From assembly GCF_001618425.1 (NCBI RefSeq), contig NZ_BDCU01000055.1:1-64000 (forward strand): a DNA stretch of 64,000 nt, written 5' to 3'. The position numbers and the translations under genes were made by a program. Under the pieces are notes generated by a model. It was not told where the DNA came from. It saw only the letters and a list, made by a program, of their open reading frames with translations, and ran no database searches. Shown here in pieces: positions 41,809 through 51,165 of the stretch (its first letter is position 1; each line of letters starts with the position of its first letter). The stretch comes from Nocardia fusca NBRC 14340 (GTDB lineage Bacteria; Actinomycetota; Actinomycetes; Mycobacteriales; Mycobacteriaceae).

Positions 41809-42968
41809 CGCGGGCCCTCCTGCGGCGCCGGGCCGGGCTGCGGCGGACTGGTCAGCCGGCCCTGGATCTTCTGCAGCACCTGCGTGAGGCTGCCGATGAA
41901 GGCCGGCACATCCGACCCGTCCGGTAGCCGGCTGCGCGACGGATCGGTCAGCGCGCCCACGCTCAGGTAGGAGACCCGGGCCGCGACGGCCAAGGTCGGG
42001 CCCTCGAAGGACTGTTCCAGGGACGGGTACAGCGCGTGCAGACCGTCCAGGGTCTGCCGCAGGTTGTCTCCCATCGCCGTGAAACCACCCATGAGCCGCC
42101 GGATGCTGTCGAACAGGCTGATGAATTCCGGGCTGGTGGTATCGCTGAAATCGCCCAGCGCCGACATGGTCACCGAGATCTTCTGGATCAGCGAGGTGAT
42201 GTCCCGGTTGTTCTCCGCGACCAGCCCCAGCAGATCGGGGAAGGTGTCCGCGGCCAGACCCAATTCCTGTTTGCGCGCCGCGAGTTCGCCGGTGAGCACA
42301 TTGACCCCGTGCAGCACACTGTCGATATCGGCGGTCCGGGTGTTCAGCGCGCTCAGCACCTGAGTCATCTCCGTGATCAGATGGCCCAATTGCGGCGCGC
42401 GGCCGGCGAACATCGAATCCATTTCGGCGGTGATCCGCGCCGCCTGGTTCAACCCCCCACCGTTGAGCAGCAGCGATACCGACATCATGAGTTCTTCCAC
42501 TGAGGCGCCGGCGCCGGTGTGATCGGTATCGATCACATCGCCTTCGCCCAGCATCACCGCACCGGGTTCCGCCCGGGGCAGGGTCATGGCGACGAAGATA
42601 TCGCCGAGCGGAGTCCCCTGCCGCAACTCCGCGGTGGTCCCGCGCGGTAACCGGATGTCCTCGCGGATGAGCATGTCCACATCGGCGACGAAATCGGTGG
42701 TGGAGATATCGGTGACCACCCCGATATCGGTGCCGCCGATCTTCACATGGGCCCGGTCGGGCAGGTTGAGCGCATCGGCGAACCGCACGCGCAGGGTGTA
42801 CCCCGGCCCGCCGATACCCGGTTCCGGCATCGGCACGTTCTGCACCGTCAGCACCCCGCACCCCGGTACCGCCAGCACCGCCGCCGTCACGAGGCCCGCC
42901 AGTCGGGTCCCGCCCCGATGCCGGAGCGTCGAAGCGAAGCCCAGCGACCGAACACGTACAGCACCCAC
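41805..42968 (-). CDS. MCE-family lipoprotein MceE
   Basis: A 387-residue Mce protein. The signal segment LAGLVTAAVLAVPGCG looks like a lipobox, as expected for the lipoprotein MceE. The MCE domain reads YTLRVRFADALNLPDRAHVK, IGGTDIGVVTDIST. The GTG at 42968 follows GGAGGAGA. It is separated from mceD by a 159-base gap that contains the 91-bp hairpin repeat, while all other mce genes overlap or abut. Transcription across the repeat must continue for the operon to work. Confidence 0.84.
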   Translation of the reverse strand: MGAVRVRSLGFASTLRHRGGTRLAGLVTAAVLAVPGCGVLTVQNVPMPEPGIGGPGYTLRVRFADALNLPDRAHVKIGGTDIGVVTDISTTDFVADVDMLIREDIRLPRGTTAELRQGTPLGDIFVAMTLPRAEPGAVMLGEGDVIDTDHTGAGASVEELMMSVSLLLNGGGLNQAARITAEMDSMFAGRAPQLGHLITEMTQVLSALNTRTADIDSVLHGVNVLTGELAARKQELGLAADTFPDLLGLVAENNRDITSLIQKISVTMSALGDFSDTTSPEFISLFDSIRRLMGGFTAMGDNLRQTLDGLHALYPSLEQSFEGPTLAVAARVSYLSVGALTDPSRSRLPDGSDVPAFIGSLTQVLQKIQGRLTSPPQPGPAPQEGPR

Positions 42969-43000
42969 TTCCCGTCTCCTCCGAATGGTCAGCGTCCGTG

Positions 43001-43091
43001 GTCGGGGCCCGCCCCCGGTTCTGGAGCGACAGAGCGAAGGAGCGCAGCGACTGAGCGGCGGAGTGAAGAACCGGGGTCACAGGGCCCCGAC
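43001..43091. repeat. 91-bp interspersed hairpin repeat, copy 2, inside the mce operon
   Basis: Begins GTCGGGGCCC and ends GGGCCCCGAC, the same length and nearly the same sequence as 3160-3250, including GAGCGAAGGAGCGCAGCGAC. It sits between mceD and mceE. In RNA it would form a long stem that could stop or process the operon transcript. Confidence 0.85.
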
Positions 43092-43127
43092 CCGCGGCGC
43101 CGGAGGCGCGCAAATAGGCACAGCACT

Positions 43128-44228
43128 TCATTGCGTCATCCCCAGCAGTGCGGCGGTGATTCCGAAATCCGGCCCGAAATCCTGGATCCGGCCGGTGCGG
43201 CAGCCGTCGGAACGCATCTGCACCCGTTCACAGAAGGTGGACAGCACCTCGTTGTCGAGCAGTGCCTTGTCCAGCAGCGCGTGCACCCGGAACGCCTGGT
43301 GTTCGTGACTCACCCCGTTGGCCAGGTTCTCGAAGAACAGCGGGCCCACATCCACCAGTTCGGTCAGGCCACGGGCGTTGGCCCGCATCTGCGCGGTGAT
43401 AGTGACGAATCGCTGCAACGCGCCGGCGAGCTGGTCACGGTTCTCCCCGACCAGCGTCGAGGTGTTGTTCACGAAATCGTTCAACTGGATCAGAACCGCG
43501 TGCAGACCCGGCGACTGATCCCCCATCAGCTGCACCAGTTCGGTGAGCCGGGCACTGAAATCGCGGACGGTTCGGTCATTCTGGGCGACCACCTGGGTGA
43601 TCTCGTTCAGCTTGATGATGGTGTTGGCGATCTGGTCCTTGTTGGCGAAGGTCACCTCGAATGCGGCCGACAGATCGTCGAGGGTTTCACGCAACCGGTC
43701 GCCGTTACCCTCGAGCAGCGGAAACAGCACCCGGCTGGCCAGCGGCCCGGCCTCGCTGTCGCCTTTGAGGGCAGCGCCCAGCTGGTCGAAATTGTCCAGG
43801 ATGCGGTCCAGTTCCACCGGGACCCGGGTGCGTTCCAGCGGAATATGCGCCCCGTCGACCAGTTTCGGGCCGGTACCGCTGTAGGCGGGGGCGAGTTCGA
43901 CGTGGCGGTTGGTGATCAGCTGCGGCGAGATGAGCGCGGCCATGGCGTCGGCGGGTACGTCGACGTTCTTGTCCAAGGCCATGGTGACCTCGACGTAGCT
44001 GCCGCGCGGTGTCACGGTCTCGACCCGGCCCACCGGCACCCCGAGCACCGCGACCTCGTTCCCCGCGTACAGGCCGGCCACATTCTCGAAATCGGCGCTG
44101 ATCCGGACGTGTTCGCCCAGATACTGTTCCGGTAGTCCCGCGATACTGTCGGGCAGAACCGAACAGCCCGCCGCGCACAGTCCGGCGATACCGGCCGCGA
44201 GCACCCGCGCGAGTATGCGTAGGTTCAC
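43128..44228 (-). CDS. MCE-family protein MceD with possible lipobox
   Basis: A 366-residue Mce protein. The N-terminus LARVLAAGIAGLCAAGCSVL ends like a lipobox, so this subunit may also be a lipoprotein. The MCE domain has VRISADFENVAGLYAGNEVA then VLGVPVGRVETVTP. It starts with GTG 44228, overlapping the mceC stop by four bases. The C-terminus (RTGRIQDFGPDFGITAALLG) is short and lacks a Pro-rich tail. Confidence 0.82.
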   Translation of the reverse strand: MNLRILARVLAAGIAGLCAAGCSVLPDSIAGLPEQYLGEHVRISADFENVAGLYAGNEVAVLGVPVGRVETVTPRGSYVEVTMALDKNVDVPADAMAALISPQLITNRHVELAPAYSGTGPKLVDGAHIPLERTRVPVELDRILDNFDQLGAALKGDSEAGPLASRVLFPLLEGNGDRLRETLDDLSAAFEVTFANKDQIANTIIKLNEITQVVAQNDRTVRDFSARLTELVQLMGDQSPGLHAVLIQLNDFVNNTSTLVGENRDQLAGALQRFVTITAQMRANARGLTELVDVGPLFFENLANGVSHEHQAFRVHALLDKALLDNEVLSTFCERVQMRSDGCRTGRIQDFGPDFGITAALLGMTQ

Positions 44229-45238
44229 TTTCCACACCCCTGTACGACCTGTGCGAAACACAGCCAGTTGTCCGGCAGGAACCAGGGCGCCCACACATCG
44301 GCGTAGGGCCCGTTGCCGATCACATTGTTGAACTGCCGCAGTGAGACCGGCAGGATCTCGTAGAGCCGGTCCAGGTTGTCCCGGTTCTTCTCCAGGCCCT
44401 GGGTCATCGTGTTCAGGTTCTGGATCAGCGGGCCGAGCTGCCCGTTGTTCTCCAGGCCCATATCGCGCAGCAGACCCGACAGCGCGGCGACATTATCCAG
44501 CAACCGGCGCAGCAGGTCCTGGCGCAGGGCCACCGCGTTACCGATCGCCTCACCGCGGGTGAGCAGCATCAGCACGCTGTTCTGATTGTCCGCGACCAGC
44601 TGCGAGACCTGGTCCATGCTCTGCAGCAGGGTGTCCACCTCGTCGCGCCGGGCATTGATCACCTTCGCCAGCGCGCCGATCGAATCCAGCGCGGTCACCG
44701 CGAGTTCCGGGGAATCACCCATCTGCCGGGAGAAGACGTCCAGCGCCTGCCGCAGTTTGTCCGGGTCGATGCGCTCGATCCGCTCGAACGACGAGGTGTA
44801 CTTCGGGTCCTGGATGACCTTGGCCAGGTTGTACGGAACCGAGGTGTTGGCCAGCGGGATCCGGCCGTCCGCCGATTCCTCGCCCGAGCCGGGCACCAGT
44901 TCGATATGCATGCGGCCGAGAATGGTCGACATCTCGATCGCGGCACGTGCGTCGGCGGCCACCCGGATATCGCGGCTGATCTTCATCACGACCTCGACCT
45001 TGTCGCCGGCCAGGCGCACCGAACGCACCTCGCCGACCTCGATCCCGGAGACGTCCACCGTCGCGCCCGCGCGCATCCCGGCCGCCTGCGCGAATTCCGC
45101 GGTCACGGTCTTGTCGCCGAGCCGCAACTGAGAGAGCACACTCGAACCGACGACCAGCGCGGCCACCGCGGCGGCGGCGAGCAGCCCCTGCCACAGGAAC
45201 CGGTTCTTCGCGAAGGCCGGACGACGCAACCGGGCCAT
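44225..45238 (-). CDS. MCE-family protein MceC
   Basis: A 337-residue Mce protein. A membrane helix lies at residues 15-35 (WQGLLAAAAVAALVVGSSVL). The MCE domain follows (KTVTAEFAQAAGMRAGATVD, VSGIEVGEVRSVRL), then helical repeats and a C-terminal NWLCFAQVVQGCGK with two cysteines. ATG 45238 overlaps the mceB stop by one base (TGATG). Confidence 0.84.
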   Translation of the reverse strand: MARLRRPAFAKNRFLWQGLLAAAAVAALVVGSSVLSQLRLGDKTVTAEFAQAAGMRAGATVDVSGIEVGEVRSVRLAGDKVEVVMKISRDIRVAADARAAIEMSTILGRMHIELVPGSGEESADGRIPLANTSVPYNLAKVIQDPKYTSSFERIERIDPDKLRQALDVFSRQMGDSPELAVTALDSIGALAKVINARRDEVDTLLQSMDQVSQLVADNQNSVLMLLTRGEAIGNAVALRQDLLRRLLDNVAALSGLLRDMGLENNGQLGPLIQNLNTMTQGLEKNRDNLDRLYEILPVSLRQFNNVIGNGPYADVWAPWFLPDNWLCFAQVVQGCGK

Positions 45239-46260
45239 CAGCGGCACACCTCCGTCTGCGAATCGCCGCCGATCCGGGAGAACAGGCCCGGCGGCAACAG
45301 CACACCCCACAGCGAGACGTCCAGATTGCAGATATAGGCGTTGCCGTAGGCGCCGTAGCCGGTGAAGCGGGCCAGGCCGTTGAGTACGTTCGGCAGTTCG
45401 ACCGCGGCCTGATCCAGGGCGGCGCCGTTGAACAGCAGCAGTTCCACCGCGGTGGTGGCCTGGTCCTGGGCGGAGGCGATATCGGGTTTGACCGAGCCGA
45501 TCAGCGCGGTCAGCGAATCGGTGGAATACGCCACCTGATCCACCGAACTCTTCAGCGTCTCCCCCTCGGCGTACAGCGCGTCCATCAGGCCTCTCGTCTG
45601 GGTGATCAGTGTCTCCAACTCCTGGCTGCGATTGGCCAGCCCGGCGATCACACTGCTGAGGTTGGTGATCACCGCGCCGAGGATCTCGTCGCGCTGCCCG
45701 AAAGTGTTCGCCAGTTCCGCCGCCTGGGTGATCAGCGCGCTCAGCGAGACGCCGTCACCCTGCAGGACCTGGATCAGGGTGTCCGACAGCGAATTGACCT
45801 GGTCGGGCTGGAGCACGCTGAACAGCGGTTCGAATCCGGACAGCAGCGCCGACACATCGAAGGACGGTTCGGTGCGCTCGACGGGGATATGCGAACCGGC
45901 CGGTATCTCGGTGCCCTGCTCCTGGCCCGGCAGCAGCGCGATATAACGCTGACCGATCAGGTTCTGGTACCGCACCAGCGCTTTGGTGGTATCGGTGAGC
46001 CGCTGCCGGGCCTCGATTCGCAGGACCAGCCGGGCCTTGTAATCGTCCTCGAATTCGAGCGAATCGACCCGGCCCACCCGTACCCCGGCCATGCGCACAT
46101 CGTCGCCGACCCGCACCCCCATCACATCGGTGAAGGTGGCCGAATAGGTCTCGGTCTCCCCCGGCACCGACCGTTGCAGCGTCGACCAGATGGTGAAGGT
46201 GAGCACGATCGCTACCACGGCGAAGATACTGAAACCGGCAATTGTCCGCGCCAGGCGCAT
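45238..46260 (-). CDS. MCE-family protein MceB
   Basis: A 340-residue Mce protein. Membrane helix at 5-25 (RTIAGFSIFAVVAIVLTFTI), MCE domain with YSATFTDVMGVRVGDDVRMA and GVRVGRVDSLEF, helical region to about 310, and a C-terminal YICNLDVSLWGVLLP typical of MceB. ATG 46260 overlaps the mceA stop by one base; the open frame to 46704 in the track of mceA is not coding. Confidence 0.84.
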   Translation of the reverse strand: MRLARTIAGFSIFAVVAIVLTFTIWSTLQRSVPGETETYSATFTDVMGVRVGDDVRMAGVRVGRVDSLEFEDDYKARLVLRIEARQRLTDTTKALVRYQNLIGQRYIALLPGQEQGTEIPAGSHIPVERTEPSFDVSALLSGFEPLFSVLQPDQVNSLSDTLIQVLQGDGVSLSALITQAAELANTFGQRDEILGAVITNLSSVIAGLANRSQELETLITQTRGLMDALYAEGETLKSSVDQVAYSTDSLTALIGSVKPDIASAQDQATTAVELLLFNGAALDQAAVELPNVLNGLARFTGYGAYGNAYICNLDVSLWGVLLPPGLFSRIGGDSQTEVCR

Positions 46261-47720
46261 CAGGCCTCCCCGTCGGAGTAGATATCGATCGTGCCGCCCG
46301 CGAGTATCGGCGTGAGCAGCAGCAGTTCGGCCGCGGTGGGTTGTCTGCCGAGCAGCGCGGCGACGGCGGCGTGACCGCGCAATTGCGCGATCGGCGCCCC
46401 GGCAGGAGCCGGTTGGCCGGGCACTGCCGGCGCCGCCTCGGGCGCCGGCGCGGTCGGAGAAGTGGGGAACAGCGGCGTGGTGATCCCAGGGATGACCGGC
46501 AGCCCGGGTAGCACCGGCAGCCCGGGCAGCAGCGGCACAGCCGGCGTCGGTGCCGGTATCCCCGGGATCTGCGGCTGCGGTTTCGGTCCCGCTCCCTCGA
46601 CCCAGCCGGGCAGCAGGGTGGCCGGATACTCCTGCGGCGGTGCGGTCTGCGGTACCGAGGGCCCACCGCAGCGCGGGCCGGTCATCTCGCCGTAGCGCGG
46701 GCAATCCTTCGCCGTGTACTGCTGGAACGGCGTGAACGATACGTCCAGGCTCCAGCGCATCTGTCGCTGCGCACCCCAGCCGAAGGCGCCCGAGAGCTTG
46801 CCGAGGGCCGCGTTGAGGTTGGCCACCGCGGTGGGGATCGCCTCCGGGTCCTGCGCCAGCGACCCGAAGAGTCCGTCGAGGCCGGGCACCAGGTCCTTGG
46901 CCGCGTCGGGATTACGGGCGAACAGCTCGTTCACCGAGTCCACCGCGCCACCGGCGTTGGCCAGCATGGTGATGAGATTCTCGCGGCGTTCGGTGAGGGT
47001 GCGGGCGGTGGTGACCGATTCCGAGAGCACACCGACGAGTTCGGGCGCCGACCGGCTCAGCGCCGTGGTCGCCCGGCCCAGGTCACCGAGCAGATCGCCG
47101 ACCCCGTCGATATGCCGGACCTCGGTGACCCATTTGTCCAGCCGCTCGATCGTCGACCCCGGCGCCCGGGCGCCGGGGTCCAGCGCTTCGGAGAAGGTCG
47201 CCAGAACCCGGCCGAGCTTCTCCGGCTGGATATTGTCCAGCACGTTCCGCAGCACGGTGAGCGTCGTCTGCAACTGCACCGTTCCGGCGCTGCTGTCCTC
47301 GGGAATTTTCGCGCCCGCGGCCAACCGCCCGGGCGCGGCACCGTTGTCCACGAGCTCGATTCCGGTGACGCCGAACAGGTTGTTCGGAATCACCCGGGCG
47401 GTGACGGTATCGGGAATGGTCGGCGCGATCCGGGGGTCGAGATCGATCCGGACCTGCTGCCGTTGCCCGGCGGCCACCACGTCCACGTCGGTCACCGCGC
47501 CCACCACCATGCCCCGGAACTTCACGTCGGCGCGCTCGGGCAACCCGTCACCGGTGCTGGTGAGCACCGCGTCGACCGGCACCCGGTCCTCGAACCGGCC
47601 GGTGTAGCGCAGGCCGAGCAGGCCCAGCAGCACCGCCACCAGCGTGATCATCGCCAGACCGGCCACCGTCATATGCCACGGGCGCGGCCCGCGCCCACTG
47701 TGATCGATGAACATCGCCAC
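46260..47720 (-). CDS. MCE-family protein MceA
   Basis: A 486-residue Mce protein and the first Mce subunit. A membrane helix lies at 17-38 (MTVAGLAMITLVAVLLGLLG). The MCE domain has VPVDAVLTSTGDGLPERADV, KFRGMVVGAVTDVDVV. The tail from about residue 350 is rich in Pro and Ala (PLLPGLPVLPGLPVIPG), longer than in the other subunits. It abuts yrbEB with no gap. The hexamer with MceB-F is expected to carry lipids, in mce4-type systems sterols. Confidence 0.85.
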   Translation of the reverse strand: MAMFIDHSGRGPRPWHMTVAGLAMITLVAVLLGLLGLRYTGRFEDRVPVDAVLTSTGDGLPERADVKFRGMVVGAVTDVDVVAAGQRQQVRIDLDPRIAPTIPDTVTARVIPNNLFGVTGIELVDNGAAPGRLAAGAKIPEDSSAGTVQLQTTLTVLRNVLDNIQPEKLGRVLATFSEALDPGARAPGSTIERLDKWVTEVRHIDGVGDLLGDLGRATTALSRSAPELVGVLSESVTTARTLTERRENLITMLANAGGAVDSVNELFARNPDAAKDLVPGLDGLFGSLAQDPEAIPTAVANLNAALGKLSGAFGWGAQRQMRWSLDVSFTPFQQYTAKDCPRYGEMTGPRCGGPSVPQTAPPQEYPATLLPGWVEGAGPKPQPQIPGIPAPTPAVPLLPGLPVLPGLPVIPGITTPLFPTSPTAPAPEAAPAVPGQPAPAGAPIAQLRGHAAVAALLGRQPTAAELLLLTPILAGGTIDIYSDGEA

Positions 47721-48584
47721 CTACCCCGAAATCCGGAACCCGGGGTCGATACCCCAGATGGCCAAGGTCAGGAAAAGATTCGCGAAAACCATCACGACGA
47801 TCACCATCTTGATCGCCTGCCCGGCCGCCACCCCGACGCCTTCGGGCCCGCCGGTGGCGAAGAATCCGTAGTAGCACTGGATGTAGGTCGCCAGCAGTAC
47901 GAACACCACGACCTTGAGCAGCGAGAAGAAGAGGTCCGGTCCGAGGAGGAACTGGAAGAAGTAGTGGTCGTAGGTACCCGCCGAGGTGCCGCCCAGCAGC
48001 AGCACCGACAGTTTCGTGGCCAGATACGCGACCGCCAGTCCCACGCTGTACAGCGGGATGATGGTGACGGTGGCCGCGATCATCCGGGTGCTCACCAGAT
48101 ACGGCAGCGGCCGGATGGCGATGGATTCCAGCGCGTCGATCTCCTCGGCGATCCGCATGGACCCCAGTTGCGCGGTGAATCGGCAGCCAGCCTGGATCGC
48201 GAACGCGAGGGTGGCAAGAATCGGCGCTAACTCCCGGGTGGTCGCGAAGCCGGAAATGGCCCCGGTGAGCGGGCCCATGGTCAGCAGGTTCAGCGCGCTG
48301 AAAGCCTCCATGCCCACGGTGATCCCGCCGAAACCGCACAGGATGATCACCACACCGACGGTCCCGCCGCCCACGACGAGCGAACCGTTGCCCCATCCCA
48401 CGTCGGCGGTCAGCCGCAGCACTTCCTTGCGATAGTGCTTCAGCACGAACGGGATCGCGACCAGCGCCTGGACGAAGGTGATGCCCTGGTGACCGAGACG
48501 GCGGTTGGCCGCGATGGGCACCGCCGCCGCCGAGGTCACCATCCGGACCGGTTTGAGCACCGGTGGCGTGTACGGAGTGCCCAC
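47721..48584 (-). CDS. MlaE-family ABC permease YrbEB
   Basis: A 287-residue permease with five to six membrane helices. TRELAPILATLAFAIQAGCR and FTAQLGSMRIAEEIDALESI are the conserved MlaE/YrbE segment. It pairs with YrbEA one base upstream to form the membrane part of the Mce importer. The ATPase (MceG/Mkl) is normally encoded elsewhere and is absent here. Confidence 0.9.
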   Translation of the reverse strand: MGTPYTPPVLKPVRMVTSAAAVPIAANRRLGHQGITFVQALVAIPFVLKHYRKEVLRLTADVGWGNGSLVVGGGTVGVVIILCGFGGITVGMEAFSALNLLTMGPLTGAISGFATTRELAPILATLAFAIQAGCRFTAQLGSMRIAEEIDALESIAIRPLPYLVSTRMIAATVTIIPLYSVGLAVAYLATKLSVLLLGGTSAGTYDHYFFQFLLGPDLFFSLLKVVVFVLLATYIQCYYGFFATGGPEGVGVAAGQAIKMVIVVMVFANLFLTLAIWGIDPGFRISG

Positions 48585-48585
48585 C

Positions 48586-49446
48586 TCAGATCACCTTCGT
48601 CGGGAAGACGGTGTTGTACACCTGCGTGATGATGATGTTGGTGGCGAACAGCATCAGCGCCGAGGAGACGACCGCCGAGTTCACCGCGTCGGCCACGCCC
48701 CCGGGGCCGCCCTTGGCGTGCAATCCGATATCGCAGGCGATGATCGCGGTCAGCACCCCGAAGATCGCCGATTTCACCAACGCCACCGCCATATCGTTGG
48801 CCACGGCGAACGAGGCGAACGAGCCGATGAACGAGCCCGGTGTCCCGGATTGCGCGTAGACGTTGAACATATAGGCGGTCGCGAAACCGACGAACACGAT
48901 GAACCCGCACAGCAGCATGCTCACCACCACGGCCGCCACCAGCCGTGGCGCCACGAGTCTGCGGACGGGGTCGACCCCCATCACCATCATGGCGTCGATC
49001 TCCTCCCGGATGGTCCGGGAACCGAGGTCGGCGCAGATGGCCGAACCCACCGCACCCGCGATCATGAGCGAGGTGACCAGCGGCGCGCCCTGGCGGATGA
49101 TGCCCAGGCCGGCCACGGCGCCGATGAAAGTGGTGGCGCCGACCTGGTTCACCAGCGCGCCGATCTGGATCGAGACCACCACCGCGATGGGCATGGCCAC
49201 GAAGATGGTGGGCGCGGCGGACACATTGGCCATGAACGCGCACTGTTTGGCGAACTCCGCGAACGGGAAGCGTCGCGCGACCACCGCTTTCACGGTCTCC
49301 ACCACGGCTTCCCGACCCAGGGTCACCTGCCGGCCCAGGGTTTCCAGGGAACGCTGCGGATGCCGCTGCCACAGCCCTTTGAGATCGTCGACTGCCTGCT
49401 CGAGGTCGGTGCGCTGCGCCGGCTTGTCCGGCCCGGTCGTCACCAT
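48586..49446 (-). CDS. MlaE-family ABC permease YrbEA
   Basis: A 286-residue permease. The first 50 residues are cytoplasmic; the MlaE segment reads RQGAPLVTSLMIAGAVGSAI, CADLGSRTIREEIDAMMVMG. The ATG at 49446 overlaps the upstream small membrane gene by seven bases; a GTG at 49443 is an alternative start. It provides the first half of the permease dimer of the Mce system. Confidence 0.9.
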   Translation of the reverse strand: MVTTGPDKPAQRTDLEQAVDDLKGLWQRHPQRSLETLGRQVTLGREAVVETVKAVVARRFPFAEFAKQCAFMANVSAAPTIFVAMPIAVVVSIQIGALVNQVGATTFIGAVAGLGIIRQGAPLVTSLMIAGAVGSAICADLGSRTIREEIDAMMVMGVDPVRRLVAPRLVAAVVVSMLLCGFIVFVGFATAYMFNVYAQSGTPGSFIGSFASFAVANDMAVALVKSAIFGVLTAIIACDIGLHAKGGPGGVADAVNSAVVSSALMLFATNIIITQVYNTVFPTKVI

Positions 49447-49655
49447 GGCAGGTCCGGGCCGGTCGTCTCGAGGTCACCGGTCAGGTACTGCTGCAACAGC
49501 ACGAACCCGGCGCCCACCACCGCGATTCCGGCGGCGAGGACACACAGCAGGGCGAGCCAGAGACCGAAACGCAGAATCGGGTTGACCTTCATCCGCCCAC
49601 CGAGGATCTTGACGACGATCACCAGGATGTCGATGAGCCATACCAGCGCCATCAT
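49440..49655 (-). CDS. small membrane protein at the head of the mce operon
   Basis: A 71-residue protein with two membrane segments (ALVWLIDILVIVVKILGG and LWLALLCVLAAGIAVVGAGF). Its ATG overlaps the stop of the preceding gene by one base and its stop overlaps yrbEA, so it is translated within the operon. I do not know its function; an accessory subunit of the permease is possible. Confidence 0.7.
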   Translation of the reverse strand: MMALVWLIDILVIVVKILGGRMKVNPILRFGLWLALLCVLAAGIAVVGAGFVLLQQYLTGDLETTGPDLPW

Positions 49656-49879
49656 CAGGTCATCGTCACGTTCGCGAAGGTGAGCACGGGCCAGCACACG
49701 ATGGAACCGAGGAACGAGATGATCACGTCCAGACCGTGCATCTCACGCAGATGCGATGTGTGCGTGAGCGTCCAGACGATCCCGATGAGCCCGTAGGGAA
49801 TGCCGAGGATGATCAGGGTCCCGAGAAACTCGGACACCTTCATCTCATAGCTGAACAGTCGATCCAGCCGCTTGAGCAT
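49655..49879 (-). CDS. small membrane protein, first gene of the mce operon
   Basis: A 74-residue protein, MLKRLDRLFSYEMKVSEFLG then two hydrophobic helices (TLIILGIPYGLIGIVWTL, DVIISFLGSIVCWPVLTF). GGAAGG precedes the ATG at 49879. It overlaps the next small gene by one base. Function unknown; its fixed position suggests a part in Mce assembly. Confidence 0.7.
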   Translation of the reverse strand: MLKRLDRLFSYEMKVSEFLGTLIILGIPYGLIGIVWTLTHTSHLREMHGLDVIISFLGSIVCWPVLTFANVTMT

Positions 49880-50155
49880 AGTGCGTTCCTTCCTTGACCG
49901 GCCGCTGACGCAGCCTCCCCGCGGGGGAACGTCTGAGACGGTCGGGTCGGAGCGGTATGTTACGCAGCATTCCTGTCTTGACGGAAGCTTTTGGAGAAGA
50001 TTCGTGGTCCGGGATCACCGCTCGTTACCAGTTCTCAGTGCGTTTCACATTGCGTCCAATGAGACATAAGTTAGCGGCTGTTCATTCATACCATCCGACT
50101 GTTGGAAGAATTTGGAGTAACTTAGACCACACCGGATCCCTGTGGAAGGACACTC
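49880..50155. promoter_or_regulatory. divergent promoter region between the mce operon and the MpaB gene
   Basis: A 276-base, comparatively AT-rich region. CCCCGCGGGG (49918-49927) is a short palindrome near the mce side. TTGACGG at 49977 and several AT-rich blocks toward 50130 suit promoters. No known KstR site could be recognised. Confidence 0.5.
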
Positions 50156-51088
50156 ATGACCGCCGCCGCACACTCCTGGCAAACCGACGCCGCACCCGGT
50201 CCGCGGCCCGCCGATCAGCCGCGGCTGACCACCGAGCAGACGCGCATCCGGATCGGCACCACCCACCGCCCCTTCACCAAACGACCCCTGAAACTCACCG
50301 ACGCCCTGGACTTCTGGCAGTTCGCGGGCGCCGCGGCGAACGTCATCATGCAGATGGCCCGTCCCGGGGTCGGCTACGGCGTCGCCGAGAGCAAGGTGGA
50401 ATCGGGCTCACTGATGAAGCGGCCGTGGAAACGCGCCCGCACCACCACCCAGTACCTGGCCGTGGCCATCCTCGGCGACGAAGAGGAGAAGAAGGCCTTC
50501 CGCGAAGCGGTGAACGGCGCCCACCGCCAGGTGCGCTCCGAACCCGGCGCCCCGGTGAAGTACAACGCCTTCGATCGCGATCTCCAGCTCTGGGTGGCGG
50601 CCTGTCTCTACATCGGTTTCGAGGACACCTACCAGCTGCTCGCCGGCCGGATGAGCCCCGAACAGAACGAGGCGTTCTACCGGTCCTCCTCCGCCCTGGG
50701 CACTACGCTGCAGGTCACCGAGGATATGTGGCCGGCCACCCGGGCCGAGTTCGACGAATACTGGAACACCGCCTGCGAACAGGCGGTGCTCGACGACTTC
50801 GTCCGCTCCTACCTCGAGGACCTGCTGAACCTGCGGATGATCCACTGGTACCTGCGCATTCCGTTCCGCGGTCTGCTCAGATTCCTCACCATCGGTTTCC
50901 TGAGCCCCTGGTTCCGTGAGCAGATGCGGGTCGAATGGTCCGATGCCGATCAGCGCCGGTTCGAGAATCTCTTCCTCTTCGTCGGTTTCGTGAACCGCTT
51001 CATCCCCCGCTTCCTGCGGCACGGCGGCAGTCACGCCCTGATGGCCGACGTGCGGCGCCGCATCAAGAGGCGAAAGAACCTCATCTGA
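50156..51088 (+). CDS. MpaB/rubber-oxygenase-like protein (DUF2236 family)
   Basis: A 310-residue protein of the oxygenase MpaB family, a helical heme-binding group related to latex-clearing proteins. WQFAGAAANVIMQMARPGVG, VKYNAFDRDLQLWVAACLYI and YWNTACEQAVLDDFVRSYLE are the recognisable core. GGAAGGACACTC precedes the ATG. It is divergent from the mce operon, which suggests joint use with imported lipids. The reaction cannot be read from sequence; oxidative cleavage of an isoprenoid or fatty substrate is possible. Confidence 0.77.
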   Translation: MTAAAHSWQTDAAPGPRPADQPRLTTEQTRIRIGTTHRPFTKRPLKLTDALDFWQFAGAAANVIMQMARPGVGYGVAESKVESGSLMKRPWKRARTTTQYLAVAILGDEEEKKAFREAVNGAHRQVRSEPGAPVKYNAFDRDLQLWVAACLYIGFEDTYQLLAGRMSPEQNEAFYRSSSALGTTLQVTEDMWPATRAEFDEYWNTACEQAVLDDFVRSYLEDLLNLRMIHWYLRIPFRGLLRFLTIGFLSPWFREQMRVEWSDADQRRFENLFLFVGFVNRFIPRFLRHGGSHALMADVRRRIKRRKNLI

Positions 51089-51165
51089 CCCACCGCATGA
51101 GTCGTACCGCGGATGGCCGCGTAGCCACGGCCACCGTGCCCAACCCACGCGTGCGCCGGCCTCGC

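Noticed and set aside
40345..49683. Several 220-540-codon plus-strand frames across the mce operon
   Set aside because: Antisense shadows of genes with clear Mce and MlaE domains. The one at 42747-44135 only looked special because it crosses the hairpin repeat.
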